A DNA stretch of 64,000 nt from Gerris lacustris. Its lineage: Eukaryota > Arthropoda > Insecta > Hemiptera > Gerridae. The notes under the pieces were generated by a model that saw nothing but the letters and a program-made list of their open reading frames with translations, did not search any database and was not told the origin of the DNA. The stretch spans positions 40,251,628-40,315,627 of the forward strand of contig OX578280.1 in NCBI GenBank assembly GCA_951217055.1, written 5' to 3'. This document shows positions 35,729-47,204 of the stretch, piece by piece. The translations under genes and the position numbers were made by a program. Each line of letters opens with the position of its first letter. Position 1 is the first letter of the stretch.

Positions 35729-36380
35729 TTATTTATGCACCTAGGGAGTAAAGTAAGCCATTATTCCCTGTGCGAAAAAAGTTGGTTCTTGAGGCGAAGC
35801 CGAAGGAACCATGCGGTCCCTAAATCCCGAGGCGAAGCCGAGGGAATTAGACTTTTTAATTCCCGAGGCGCAGCCGAGGAAATAACTATAATTAGAGGAG
35901 GGGAATAATAACACTTTACTCACGAGGTACATACAATATTTTATCTCCAGTAGGAAGAAAATACACATTTTCGTCCATAGCACAGTTTTTATTTATTATT
36001 CTAATAAATAACAATAATTATTAAAACTTTTAATAGCAGATATAAGAGATTCAATATTAAAAACAAATAAGAATTGGAATTAAACTCAAATAGAAGGTTA
36101 TTTAGATGCAGGTTATAATGTTGTAAACAAAGATAAACATGGTCAAAAAAGCGCAGTGCCGCCAACCTGATTTCAACAACTTCATTACATTTGCCATTCA
36201 TTTTCTACTGTTAATAAAATAATTAAGTTGCAATCTTTACTTTTTTGCCCTACTTTACTTTTTCGCCCTACTTTTACTTTTTCTCCCTACTTTTTGAGTT
36301 CAGGGATGAAAAGACCTGCTTTAGTCCCTAAACTAATTCAAAATCATAACTTTTTGCCCTACTGGAGATAAACATATTAT
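35729..36380 (+). mobile_element. Family E element, copy 1
   Basis: It starts TTATGCACCTAGGGAGTAAA. Three versions of a CCGAGGCGAAGCCGAGGGAA motif lie near the left end. CAGATATAAGAGATTCAAT and ATGCAGGTTATAATGTTGT follow in the middle. Near the right end come three tandem copies of a TTTACTTTTT-CCCTAC unit. The left AGGGAGTAAAGTA and right CTACTTTACTTT form short inverted ends. It matches 54764-55372 closely and 52320-52850 more distantly. Confidence 0.85.
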
Positions 36381-36387
36381 TTAATCG

Positions 36388-36461
36388 AACAAAACTTTGC
36401 CATTATACTCTGGATACTGGATAAAAATCACAAAATATCTAATTTAATTGATTTTTTATTA
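36388..36461 (+). repeat. Direct repeat flanking family E (right)
   Basis: Near-identical to 35651-35724, so family E copy 1 sits between two direct repeats. Confidence 0.9.
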
Positions 36462-36689
36462 AACATATTTAATGTGTTCGGTAGGTCATTGTTGATGACT
36501 AGTGCTCGATCAGCAAAATCATATTTATTTTCATCAATATATCTTTAAAAATAGATTTTTCACGTGAAAACGACATTTGGGGTTAAATTCGTATTTAATA
36601 GTACTCCAATGAATAATTTATTAATAAAAATCGTCTGAAACATTTTCGAGGATTTTTGGAATTGTTGTTGTATGAGACAGCTACTACTC

Positions 36690-36960
36690 ATTTATTGGTT
36701 TTGCCACGGGGAATGATTATTCTGAACAAGTATGCCAAACGTAATTTAAATTCCCAAAGCCCAGTAGTTTAGCTCCACGAGTCTGCACAAACTACAAACG
36801 AGAGACTAAAAAAGAGAGACTTTTTTAAGAACTGACTTCTTTGAACAAAGGACTTCTTTCATACCGTATAAAGTCAACAGAATCTCAGCATCGAATTTTT
36901 GCACACATATACAATTCTCGCAATATTTTACAATGCTTAATCTATATATATATACTGTAT
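36690..36960 (+). repeat. Repeat family A, copy
   Basis: TGAACAAGTATGCCAAACGT, CAGTAGTTTAGCTCCACGAG, TCTGCACAAAC and a terminal TA-rich hairpin near 36920-36960 match the family A order. Confidence 0.65.
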
Positions 36961-37048
36961 ACTGAAAAAGTAAAAAATAATTAAATGCTTGAAACTATTA
37001 ATCCTAGACATAATATAACTTATATATGTGCATATACATGCACATCCA

Positions 37049-37049
<1 letters not shown>

Positions 37050-37122
<73 letters not shown>
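37050..37122. repeat. (CA)n(TA)n compound microsatellite
   Basis: Twenty CA units pass into about 16 TA units. Translated His-Thr and Ile-Tyr runs are artefacts. Confidence 0.98.
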
Positions 37123-37127
<5 letters not shown>

Positions 37128-37190
37128 AACAAACAAAACTCAGGTTTCGGTCACAAAAATCGTCTTTATGACTTGTCGGTCGAGAATTTA

Positions 37191-37194
<4 letters not shown>

Positions 37195-37246
<52 letters not shown>
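37195..37246. repeat. (TA)n microsatellite
   Basis: About 26 perfect TA units, 70 bp downstream of the previous tract. Confidence 0.98.
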
Positions 37247-37247
<1 letters not shown>

Positions 37248-37299
37248 GCGAGTATATCTAAAAACCTGTACATCCGGTTGAAGGGACATAATATCTAAA

Positions 37300-38220
37300 T
37301 TGGATTAAAGTATTTTTACTTAAAGGATCAAACAGAATGGCAGGCGAGTTATTAATTCTATCCGACTATTGCTGTCAAATCAGTTAGACTTCTTTTTTCA
37401 TTCTTTACTTTAAGATTTAATTATTACTTGGAAAGGAAAAAATTGAATATTTATAAATATTAAATATTAACATAACTGGTAAGAAATTAATTCTTATTCT
37501 TTAAACAATTTAATAGACTAGAGTTAGAGGATAGCGAGATTAAGTCAAAGAATAAAAAAAAAATAAGTACAGCATTTACTGACCTTTCGGAAAATTTATT
37601 TTCTTCTTCAATGCATAGTAGAAGTATATGTTCTAATTTTAAACTTTATAAAAGGTAAAACAAAATTTTTGTTGTATTATACAAATGTACTTGCTAAAGG
37701 GCACTGGGATTGACCTGGCCACGACTGGGGTTTAATAGAAAAGAGAGCGGACTGTATAAAGGGTGAAATTTACACAAATAATATTTGACGATGATTCATA
37801 CATATTAACATAAGAAATACATGAAAAAGAGTTAGAATTAAGTTAATAGATGAAATAGAATAGAAATTCATATTTAATATGTATTTATATAATAATTCCA
37901 TAAATAAGTGTTTAATAAATGATGAGTGGAGAGTGGTGAGGAGCAGAATAGGTGATAATGCCTGGTGATATTTGATGATAGCCCAAGTTTCCTGCTTGAA
38001 CTTGGTACATCCTCCATTCATACAGGAATCTCGGCTTGGAGTAGTTGTAGAATGTTACACTTGGGAGCATAAACTACGATAAATGATACATTTTTAGCTG
38101 GGAAAACTTAAGCCTTGGGAAAATTGTGGCGTCCACCAAGATGGTTTGAACTCTCATTCCTTTCCCTCCGAATTCGGGAAGGGGTAGTATTTGAATATTG
38201 TCCAGTGTTACCGATTCACT
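37300..38220. other. No gene seen
   Basis: AT-rich sequence with no recognisable domain or repeat boundary. The 83-codon minus-strand frame at 37770-38021 has a low-complexity, hydrophobic translation and is not supported. Confidence 0.5.
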
Positions 38221-38227
38221 CTGAGGA

Positions 38228-39110
38228 GGGGGGGGGGGGGGCTAACTTCTAAAAGAAGAACTTCCAGGAGATAAGATGGGACACTTGTTGCAGACTTCTG
38301 GCAGTGTTAGTAATTAGCTAGGTGGGACGTTTCAAAGGTTCAGCCAGGCTTGAAGCAAGAATCATTCTTGTACTATGCCATCCGAAACTTTGTTTGTTGT
38401 TTACTTTTGATTGAACCTTCCATAATCGTCGGATCCATCGAATAATCTTAATCACTTATCTTTTGTATTTAAGGAAATGAAATTTCAATTAGTACATTAA
38501 AATAATTCTACACATTCTAAAGTGGCCCAATAGGTAATACAAATTTGAGGGGGTTGACTAAGGGAGGTTTATGAAAGTGACCCCAAGTTGGCCATAGTAG
38601 TGGCCCCCTTCAAACTAAAATTCAACATCCGCTTTCCCCTTCCCCCAGGAGGATTCTAAAAGTGAGAATTGACCCCTTCCTTCCCCCCCCCCCATTAACT
38701 AAGTCCAGAAGCGCCTAGAAAACTACACCCTCCCCCCAGGCGGCTTAAATTCAAAGTTATAATAAAGCCCTACCCTCCCTTCTGGTCAGGCTTGAGTTTA
38801 CACCGCACCCCCCCCCCCTCTTCAAAAACTCTCCACAACCGTAATTAGTGTAATGTTAATAAACTCTACAGCTTGAAGAGTACAGAGTGAAAGGGGGGGC
38901 GGATAGGGTAGCCAAAATCAACCCTAAAATAATTCGGACCCTCTCTCTTCAACTCTTGATAAAAACTTGGGAAATCCACGGAATTTTAAAGGCCGTCCCT
39001 GAATAAACTAAAAACTCCTGTTTTTAGTTAGACTCCATATAAATCCCATTATAAATTTACCAAAAATTTTAGGAAAACTTGGCATCCCTTTTAGCCCCCC
39101 CCCCCCCCCC
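38228..39110. repeat. Cluster of poly-G / poly-C tracts
   Basis: G14 at 38228-38241, C11 at 38683-38693, C11 at 38808-38818 and C16 at 39095-39110, with many shorter CCCCTCCCC runs between. The roughly 900-bp block is pyrimidine- and C-rich, unlike its surroundings. No gene is seen in it. Confidence 0.9.
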
Positions 39111-39534
39111 TCTCCCTTTCACTATTATTAAACAAAATCTGATGAAAATTTTAAACTCCTTTCTCCATATAGTAGTGATAAATAGCATTGATAAGAGATA
39201 AAAGATTAAGATATAGGGATTAGGAAGAAAGATTTGATGAGAATGAATCTAAAATATAGCAGAATAGGTTTCGACCTTGTTCACATAAAAAGAACTGATG
39301 ATAATGACAACTAAAGATAATTTACCTCTTTCATAAGGATTAACTTTCATTTTACGACAAGAGAATTTATGGAATCCAAAAAGATAGCTAAAAAAAGAAA
39401 GCTCGATTAGAAATAGCGCTGATCTAGAAAAGAGTCCTTGGGTTCGAGGATGATGGTGAAGAAAAAATTAATATGAAAAAAAATCATCAAAAAAGCTATT
39501 GGTCTGAAAAAGAACGACAAAAGTAATTTTAGTA

Positions 39535-39665
39535 ACCAGTTGAGTGAAATGAACAACTTTTAATGAATTATGTTTGTGTTGTTGATTGACTTGTGAAATG
39601 AACGACTTTGAACGCATTTTAATGACCCAGTTCGATGAAATTAACGACTTGGCTCATCTCTAAAT
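39535..39665. repeat. Degenerate tandem motif with transposon-like end
   Basis: TGAAATGAAC-AACTTT, TGAAATGAACGACTTTG and GATGAAATTAACGACTTGG recur, ending ACTTGGCTCATCTCTAAA. A terminus reading AGAGATG-GC on the other strand is common at hAT-like MITE ends. The other end was not found. Confidence 0.35.
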
Positions 39666-40490
39666 TTATAGTGTAACTTAATTTTTTAAATTTTAGGCAC
39701 GGATAGCAATTGATCTCTACCTTCTTATATTAATTGAAGTTTTTAAATGAATAGAAATCAGGGTGGCTTTGTCTTCAATCGGATGCGGACATCTCAGACC
39801 CTCAAGATATAAAATAAATAAAACTCTGCTTAAACTGCCTAAACTAGAAAATCCAAAGCGTAAGATTACAAAAGATTTATATGTTTAAGTGAAGTAAATC
39901 GCCTGACTCTTAGAAGGGTTTAAATGTTTGAAATAACGTAAACAGCAAAGGCCCCCGAGTTTGCCCCTGAGGAACGCCTGCCCTACTCTTTATTCTTTAT
40001 CGTACAAAGGGAGCCCGAATTCCAAAACAGAGGGCTCATCTAGAGGCACGCAGCCCCTCCTTCTCAAGGCCCGCCCAGGGCAACGCCCCATTATACCACA
40101 ATACTTTCTGCATTCTATTCTTGTTAAGACTTTCCTTCTTTAATTATTAAAGAAACAAAAACAAAAAAAAAAAAAAATCAAAAATCAACTGGGGTGGAAA
40201 AACCACAGGAAAAAATATTTTTTCTCTTCCTTTTATTACGTCTTGCGGTTTTCCTTCTTTTATTTTTTTTTCTTTTCTTGGTTTTTTATAAAGTTATCAA
40301 GAAGATTTATTTTTAAACTATATCAGTACATATTAATAATTCAGTAATCAAGGTCTTCGCCAGTATAGATACAACATACTGTAGGTAGCAGGTCGTGTAT
40401 TTATAAAGAAAGAGAGAAATTAAAAATAAACGAAAATGATTTAAATCTTTAAAAAATCTAAATATAGACTTATACTTATGTAAGTCAGAA

Positions 40491-40690
40491 CTAATCCGAA
40501 AAAAAACTTAATTTGTTCTTTTCAACTTGATTGAACAAAGCAATAAAGTGAGGAGACTTGAAGCAGATGTGCCAAGAAATCAAGCGTTTCTCTTCACAGT
40601 TAAAAACTTGTTCTAGAAGCTTTTCCATCTTCTGCCGAGTCTGACGTGGAATATAAGGTGGAGGGGCTTCGCAGGAAAAACTTTGTACTT
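40491..40690 (-). CDS. Candidate unrecognised terminal exon
   Basis: A minus-strand open segment ends in TAG at 40491. Its composition is protein-like, with charged helical character (RQTRQKMEKLLEQVFN, then CEEKRLISWHICF) and clearly more GC than the neighbours. There is no good ATG. An in-frame acceptor-like TTTCTGACAG precedes GTTCATACC at about 40698, so a 3'-terminal exon is a reasonable reading. I recognise no family. It could also be a fragment of a transposon protein. Confidence 0.3.
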
Positions 40691-41029
40691 GGTATGAACC
40701 TGTCAGAAACGTCACGACTAAGTAGGAGTTGCAATGTTACGGGGGCTTGCGAAGTACCAAGCACTTCTCTTCTACTACAATATCTACCGACAAGTAACAC
40801 TGCGGCCAACTCTACCTAACTTTTCTTCACCGAGAAAAAGAAAATGCTGTAAATTTTCTCTCATACTTCAGAGTTAATACATTTCATTTTGTTCCGTCTA
40901 CTTTGAAATGTTTATAACTAGTTATAACTAGTATAGGCCAATAATTCTTTTATCTTGTCAAAATAGGATTTTAGCCTGAACATTAATTTTTGTTTAATTC
41001 CATCAATTATTTGAGGGAATGTAGGAATA

Positions 41030-41622
41030 GTAGATTACGCGTCTAGTGCGGAAAGTAGAATTTTGCATGCGAGTGTGGAGTTTGGACCCGAGTGACAGCG
41101 AGGTAGTTAAACCACCACCAAGCAAAATGCAGTTTTCGCACCAGTTGCACTTTATCTACGATTGTTGGACTTTAATAATAAATACAGGAAAAAAATTTCC
41201 TGTATATGTAAGTTCGTATTTCTCTTTTGATAAAGATGACGTTAATTAGTTTTATTTTGTGCCGAATTAATTACTTCGGGAGGCGCATTAAGGTGAAAAC
41301 ACACTACTATCACGTCACGTGACATCACGTGATATCCCGTCACTTGATGATAGTAGTGTGTTTTCACCTTTACTCTCCTCATTTTCGTGATAATCGCTTA
41401 AATCACTCATTGTTTTCCACTAAAAACTCGATATAAACAGTTACATTAATTAACAAACAGCAAATTAGTTTTGTTAAATGTAAACAAACTCGCTAATCGT
41501 GCGTTAATGTGAAGAATTCTTCTTTTTTACCGTACTAGGATAGAAATAAGAGGAATTATGAAACGCGCATGCGCAATGAATACAAGTACGTAAAGAATTT
41601 CGTATCAGTCGTAGATAAAAAA
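41030..41622 (-). mobile_element. Family D transposon, copy 2 (reverse)
   Basis: It is the reverse of 16073-16640. GTGCGGAAAGTAGAATTTTG starts the outer foldback, and ACTTTATCTACGATTG lies at the inner right repeat. An ATG with a short acidic frame (MSDLSDYHENEESK, read on the minus strand near 41410) parallels the one in copy 1. CGCGCATGCGCAATGAATAC and CGTATCAGTCGTAGATAAAA close the left end. A palindrome (41290-41370) interrupts it. Confidence 0.75.
41290..41370. mobile_element. 81-bp near-perfect palindrome nested in family D
   Basis: AAGGTGAAAACACACTACTA and TAGTAGTGTGTTTTCACCTT are exact reverse complements. They continue into TCACGTCACGTGACATCACG-type CACGTG-rich centre. The other family D copy lacks this segment at the corresponding place, so it is an insertion. 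Confidence 0.9.
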
Positions 41623-42684
41623 TATTATTCCTTTCATTGATATTACCTGACACACTACATTGATATTACTTGGTATAAACATTTTATTTTAGTATAATGA
41701 AATTGTCCAATTGATTTACTGGTATCTCTGATCAACGTTTGCTCAGGAGATCTCAGGTGAAATCAGTCATCCACATTTTTCAAGTGCAGACCCTCTTATG
41801 GTTTTTAATTTATTGAAATGACCATATTCCATTAGTGTACCAGACCAGATTATGAAATCATCACTGTATTACGACTGTAGCCAAATACTCAATGCTTGCT
41901 AAATGTCAAGCCATATTTTGTTATAGTGATATTGAACTTTCATGCAGTACAAGAAGATTATTTTTTGTAACATTTCATCAGGTGATCAGATTTGGCCATT
42001 AACTACCAAATAAGGGTGATTAAATAAGACCGGGTCCATCTTTTGAGTAGGCTGGTAATTGTATAATTTTACATATTATAGAGCAAAAGTGAAGATTTTA
42101 TTGCCTGGAATCAACCACCTAAGTGTATCAGTAGTTAACTGTTTACATTTACGAGCGCAAATAAATTGATTTACAAACTGATAATGACGAAAACCACCAA
42201 GGTTTGATTATAACTGAAAATATAGTTTGAACAATATGATTGAATGATCTTATCGGCTTAAATTTGACAAATAAAGGTAAGAAATTTTGGTTGACAACAT
42301 CCAATATGATTTATATAGTTGGAAAGCGGTAATTTTTCTGACAAAAAGCAGTAGAATCGATGGTCGTAACCGTGAGGTTCATGCTAGGAATCGCTGGCTG
42401 TGTCACAGTGTTAATATATTAGAGTAAACTGTAGGCCCTGTCATGAAATAAATTTCATTATATTTGATTAGTTAAATTACAGAATAATAAAAATAAACAT
42501 AGAACCTTTGTCAATTTATTTTATTATTTATTAGTACTCGAGATTAATTAAAACATAAGTAGTTAAAGTCAAGGAGAAATAATAATTCTATATATAAATT
42601 TAGCTACATCATATATAAAAATGAAAACAATGTCGTCGAAATAATTTGCCATACACACAACTAAACTATAAATTGCCCTAAATA

Positions 42685-43275
42685 AACTTAAACATTCATT
42701 TAAATAAAGTAAAACATTCATATAAATAAAGTAAAACATTCATATAAATAAACTGAAATATACCAACTTAATATAGAATTTAACAAACTATAAATCAGTT
42801 CATTCTAGTAATAGTAATATGATAATAAAACAATTAAAAAAAAAGTAAAACATTTATTATACGTAGTTATGATGGACGGTGAGTTGTAAGAAGATACTAA
42901 ACTCAGAAGTTATTTTATTAGTGAAGAGACGTTTCGACTCAATAAAAAAGTAAAACATTTATTTAAATAAAGTAAAAAAATCATTTAAATAAACATAAAA
43001 ATTAATTTAAATAAAGTAAAAAAAAATCATTTAAATAAACATAAAAATTCATTTAAATAAAGTAAAAAAAATCATTTAAATAAACTAACATTCATTTAAA
43101 TAAAATAAAACATACATTTAAATAAAGTAAAATATTCATTAAAATAATGTAAATAATTCATTTAAATAAACTAAAATATTCATTTAAATAAATTAAAACA
43201 TTTTCTTAATATAGAATTTAACCTATTAAAAACAATTCTAGTAACAATAATATGGTAATAAAAACAATTAAACAA
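42685..43275. repeat. AT-rich minisatellite with higher-order duplication
   Basis: A 20-23 bp unit like ACATTCATTTAAATAAAGTA recurs about three times at 42690-42755 and about ten times at 42950-43200. Each block is followed by the same unique tail, TTAATATAGAATTTAAC then TCTAGTAA and ATAATATG (42768-42838, 43206-43275). The whole module was therefore duplicated. Confidence 0.9.
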
Positions 43276-43609
43276 ATAAGAATAAAATTATACCTTAATA
43301 AATGTCGGTAGTGTAACAAAAGATCTGGGGATTAGAAGTGCACACCACGGCTGGACACGTAAGACTGGTCAGGGAGACTGACGGAGAAAGAGAGGGGGCA
43401 TTTGTTTACAAAGTGTGTTTTCGCGGAAACTAATGTATTTATTATCTTTTACCTAGCGAACAACATACTTTATTATTCAATATTTGTTTATATTTATTTA
43501 TTCTTGTTTTTAACTATAACATAACCATAAATATAAGCTTATAAAAAGTATTATTTATTAAAAAAAAACGTAAACATGACGTTATTTACGGTATTTTAAA
43601 TTCGTTTTT

Positions 43610-44100
43610 TCTCTATATATATTCATTTTTCTCGGCAAAAAAGACAGATAATTTGAAAAATAAATACTCGTTTTAAAGAGCATTAGTGTGGGGTTTAAAT
43701 ACCCCAATCGAAAATTAAATCGGCCAATAATTGCGGACGCCATGAGAGCTAAAAGTCAAAATTTGACCAAAAATGACCAAATTTACTCGATTTAAGGTAG
43801 AACCGTTGGTCGTAAGACAAAAAGTCATAGGACCAAAATTGTAGATCTTTAAAATTAAGTTACCACTGGTGCTATCCGCTTTTCGATACGACTTACCGTT
43901 TAGCCGCTATAGCCCTTCAAAGAAACCCTTCAATTCGCGTCCCCCGTTTATATTTTTTTAAGGGGGGTAAAAATAATTTTTGTCGACTTTTCAGATTTTT
44001 CTAGTCGGTTTGGGCCGATTTGGGACCAAACACAAAAAACCGCGAGTCTCTAGGTGGTCTGGAAGTGCCGAAACATTTTGATAACCCGATCAGCTGATTA
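43610..44100. other. Probable repeat, no coding seen
   Basis: This moderately GC segment has blocks such as GGTCGTAAGACAAAAAGTCA, GACCAAAATTGTAGATCTTT and GGGACCAAACACAAAAAACC. They read like a dispersed repeat, but I found no second copy in the window and no open frame. Confidence 0.4.
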
Positions 44101-44144
44101 GCCACTTTATTATATAATAAATAGATACATATTTATAAATACGT

Positions 44145-44412
44145 AATGGAAGCACGGTGATCGTTCTCAAGAACGAAAATTATTTATATTTTAGATTCAC
44201 AAATACCAAAATATATATCCGTTTCAGATATCAGGGGACTTTTTTGGTCCCCATTTGTGACAGATTTTTGGTCCAACAATTGTGACAGATTAAATTAAAA
44301 AAGAGGGTAAAAATGAAATAAATTAGACAATAATGGGTCGTAAAAGCATAGCAACATTAAAGTATGCGGTAGGACGCGAGGAAGAAGCTATGTGCCACAC
44401 TACTACAGACTA
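44145..44412 (-). repeat. Repeat family B, internally deleted reverse copy
   Basis: ATCCGTTTCAGATATCAGGG, GACAATAATGGGTCGTAAAA and GACGCGAGGAAGAAGCTATG keep the family order. The middle third is missing. Confidence 0.75.
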
Positions 44413-44499
44413 CTATTACAACAAATGGATCAATGTTGCAATTTAAGTCTTATTCAGCACGAGTAAGTTTTAAACAGGACCAGGTCAATACCAATATTG

Positions 44500-44637
44500 G
44501 CCTTTCAGAGTAATTTACAAATCTGATGATTGAAACGAATGCCTGTCCGGGAAAGTTTGAAATCGGAGAAAACATTTCGTTTTTCAAAATGATCACAATG
44601 CTTCCAACCTTTCGGTAAGCTCGAAAACAAAATAGCA
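44500..44637 (+). repeat. Repeat family B, right-end copy
   Basis: AAACGAATGCCTGTCC, AAAATGATCACAATGCTTCC and TTTCGGTAAGCTCGAAAAC match the family terminus. It faces the reverse copy just to its left. Confidence 0.75.
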
Positions 44638-45379
44638 TTCGACAAAACTCTTACTGGGATCGAGACAAATAAATCGAATCTTGTAGCAAATATAAGTAAA
44701 TAAATAATTAAGAAAAGAGAGAAAATCCCTATTTAACCAGAAAATTTGTATATCTAACGGTTTTTCTTTATACATTTTCCTCAGCAGAAAAAAATTGACT
44801 TTTTATAACCTCCTCTTCTTTTTTCTTTTTTTAAAAGGGACAAACAAAAGAACATGGTAGATTGAGGGAGAGAGTTGGAAGGACAGAAACCAGTGTTGCC
44901 TTCATCTCTCTTACCGACCAAAAAAAAAAACACTGGAAGGACAGATGAAGTACAAGTGTTGCTGCAGACTCGAGATCTCTGTTTAGAAGCAAACAATCGG
45001 GAGTTGATTGCAGTGCAACCCTGACTCGCAGTCTACTTTCTATATACAAAACTCACTCTCCTGTGTTTTACTCCTTTAGTTTTTTTTTAGTCTTTTAAGT
45101 TTAAATCGTTATACAATGTAACTTTCTTTTTTTTTCTTTCAGCTGTGACTATAAACTGTCTTTGTTAGTTTTTTAACATTTTGAATTATTTTTTCCCCGT
45201 AAAAATTACGTTGAGTTGTTTTTAGTTTTGCTAATTGGTAGATGTATTAAATGATTTGTTGCTTTGAATAAGATTTTGAGGTACCTCTTCACTATTAAAA
45301 CTAGAAAGGTTTATAAGAAAATATAACAAAACAATATTGTCAAAACAATTGTATTTTAAATTCATATTTAGGCGAAAAA

Positions 45380-45560
45380 AGTTAATATGGGACTGCCAAT
45401 GGGCTAATTATTACATGCATTCAAATTTTATTAAAACCAGAAAAGTTGTTTTAAAGATATGTTCCCTGATGCCTGAAAATATTTTAATTCGGATACATAA
45501 AAAAATGTCGTTCTTTAGAATAGTCGAAATGCTTCAGTATGCTCGGAAGCATTTAGACCT
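45380..45560 (+). repeat. Repeat family B, decayed copy
   Basis: TAATATGGGACTGCCAATGG, CCCTGATGCCTGAAA and GTATGCTCGGAAGCA follow the family order with many changes. The 127-codon frame covering it is partly this repeat and is not supported as a gene. Confidence 0.55.
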
Positions 45561-46260
45561 TAAGGTGGGAAATAGAGATATATATCATCATATGAAATAT
45601 AGTTTCTCCATAACACCGCTTAAATATATAACAATCTTTAATCATTACTTGCAAGTTAATAAAAGCATGTCTGCATGCAATTTAGTTAGAAATACTAATT
45701 TTATCTACTTAAGACATTAATATACAAAATAAGAAGTATACATTGAATTATTTAACCACGAGGAACTTATTTTAAAGATAAATTTCCCCAGAGAAAAAGA
45801 ATAAGAAGAAACCAAATTAAAAAGTAAAGTAAAGAATAAATAGAACAAAGGAAGGGAATTTCCTAATCTCTATCTCTCTGTGTACACGTTGATTGTTTAA
45901 GGATTTAAAAGTAGAAATTATTACTCATAAAGTAAAGAAGAGGAATTCCAGTGCATCTAACTAACGAGGGACATTTTTCTTTTACCCAAAAAGAGGGAAA
46001 GAAAAAAAAAAAAAAAAAAAAAATCGATTTTTCTTCCTATCTCTCAGGTAAATGTGAATTTCTCTGCATACTATTGCACAATAGATATATTTTTTTAAAT
46101 TTTGAATGATTCATTGTTTTATTATTTTTGGCTGGCCGTACATTAGACGCTTTATGTGCGAAGAACTTTAGTTACACATTTTTTATTAGATTGAGATTCC
46201 CCGTTAGTATACATGTAGGTTCAAAACGGGAAAAGAAAAAAAAGACGTCTACTTTATAAA

Positions 46261-46320
46261 CTGGCTATATTTCGACCCGAGAGGGTCATCTTCAGGCCTA
46301 GAATTACAGGTCTTTTTTTA
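46261..46320 (-). other. Penelope-like end with strong hammerhead-like core
   Basis: On the minus strand, CTGAAGAT is followed by GACCC-TCTC-GGGTC, a perfect 5-bp stem with a 4-base loop, and directly by GAAA. This is the layout of the conserved hammerhead core (CUGANGA, helix II, GAAA), with one extra U before helix II. Similar elements at Penelope termini are known. No RT coding was found beside it. Confidence 0.45.
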
Positions 46321-46844
46321 AAAAAGAAGGGTCGCATAAGTTCGCGTGAAGGCACCCCTTCCACTGGTAGGCATATTCCCCGAACAAGCGTGTTCGGTCT
46401 ATCAAATCTAAACTAGTAACGCTATTGCGTGAGATCGTACGTCATTGACGCTTGCAGTGGCAAGGAGCAATTCTCGTTTTCAAATGCGATACCATTCTAA
46501 GGGGGTGGTCAAACAGAATGAGGATTGTCCATTGTCTATTGAGGACTAAGATGGTCAAACAGACTGCTGACTGTTCATTAGTCCGTCGCGCATTTGAGGT
46601 GTTCAAACTTAAAAAATATTACTACTGATGAGAGAGAATCATCATATGATACCACAAATCACCCCACCAATGGTTTCTCAAGCTCCAAGCTCTACTCGAT
46701 TAACAAAAAAATCAAGTGATACTACCTTTGCTGTACCAAACCATTTCCTTTACATCAACTAAGTTCGTGAATCATGGTGTTAAACATTTTACCAACTTTA
46801 TAATATTTTCATTATAAGATTTACATATAGGCCAAGCGCCAAAG

Positions 46845-47150
46845 ACTTTGAACGAGAAAAAATTCCGATAAAGCTGAATTTTGGTTTATGGCTTTATTTT
46901 GGTCCCCTGATGAACATATTATTTTTTTCCCCTCGATGGATGTCTGCTTTGGCCGCTTTTTTTTTTTGAAAAAAAGGGACCGAAATTCGCTTTTTGGCCA
47001 ATATCTTCGTTCTCATCGATGATACGACAAAAATAGATATCAAATTTGTAGTACTTTAAATTGTCAACAAAAAAGGTTCAAAGTCATTATACGCTTAAGT
47101 CAATAGTTTCGAAGCTATAGCTCTGCGAAGTGCGACATTTTTTCGATTTT
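46845..47150. repeat. Outer inverted repeat, left arm
   Basis: TTTTGGTTTATGGCTTTATT, GGTCCCCTGATGAACATAT, TTGGCCAATATCTTCGTTCT, CATCGATGATACGACAAAAA and AGCTCTGCGAAGTGCGA occur here. They recur in exact reverse at 48068-48362, so the two form arms of about 300 bp. Confidence 0.95.
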
Positions 47151-47204
47151 CAGACGAAAAATACATTGGCACTAGATAATAACTAGGCATCGCGTGGCTC
47201 TATT

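Noticed and set aside
45337..45720. 127-codon plus frame
   Set aside because: Much of it overlaps a decayed family B copy, and the composition is that of AT-rich non-coding DNA.
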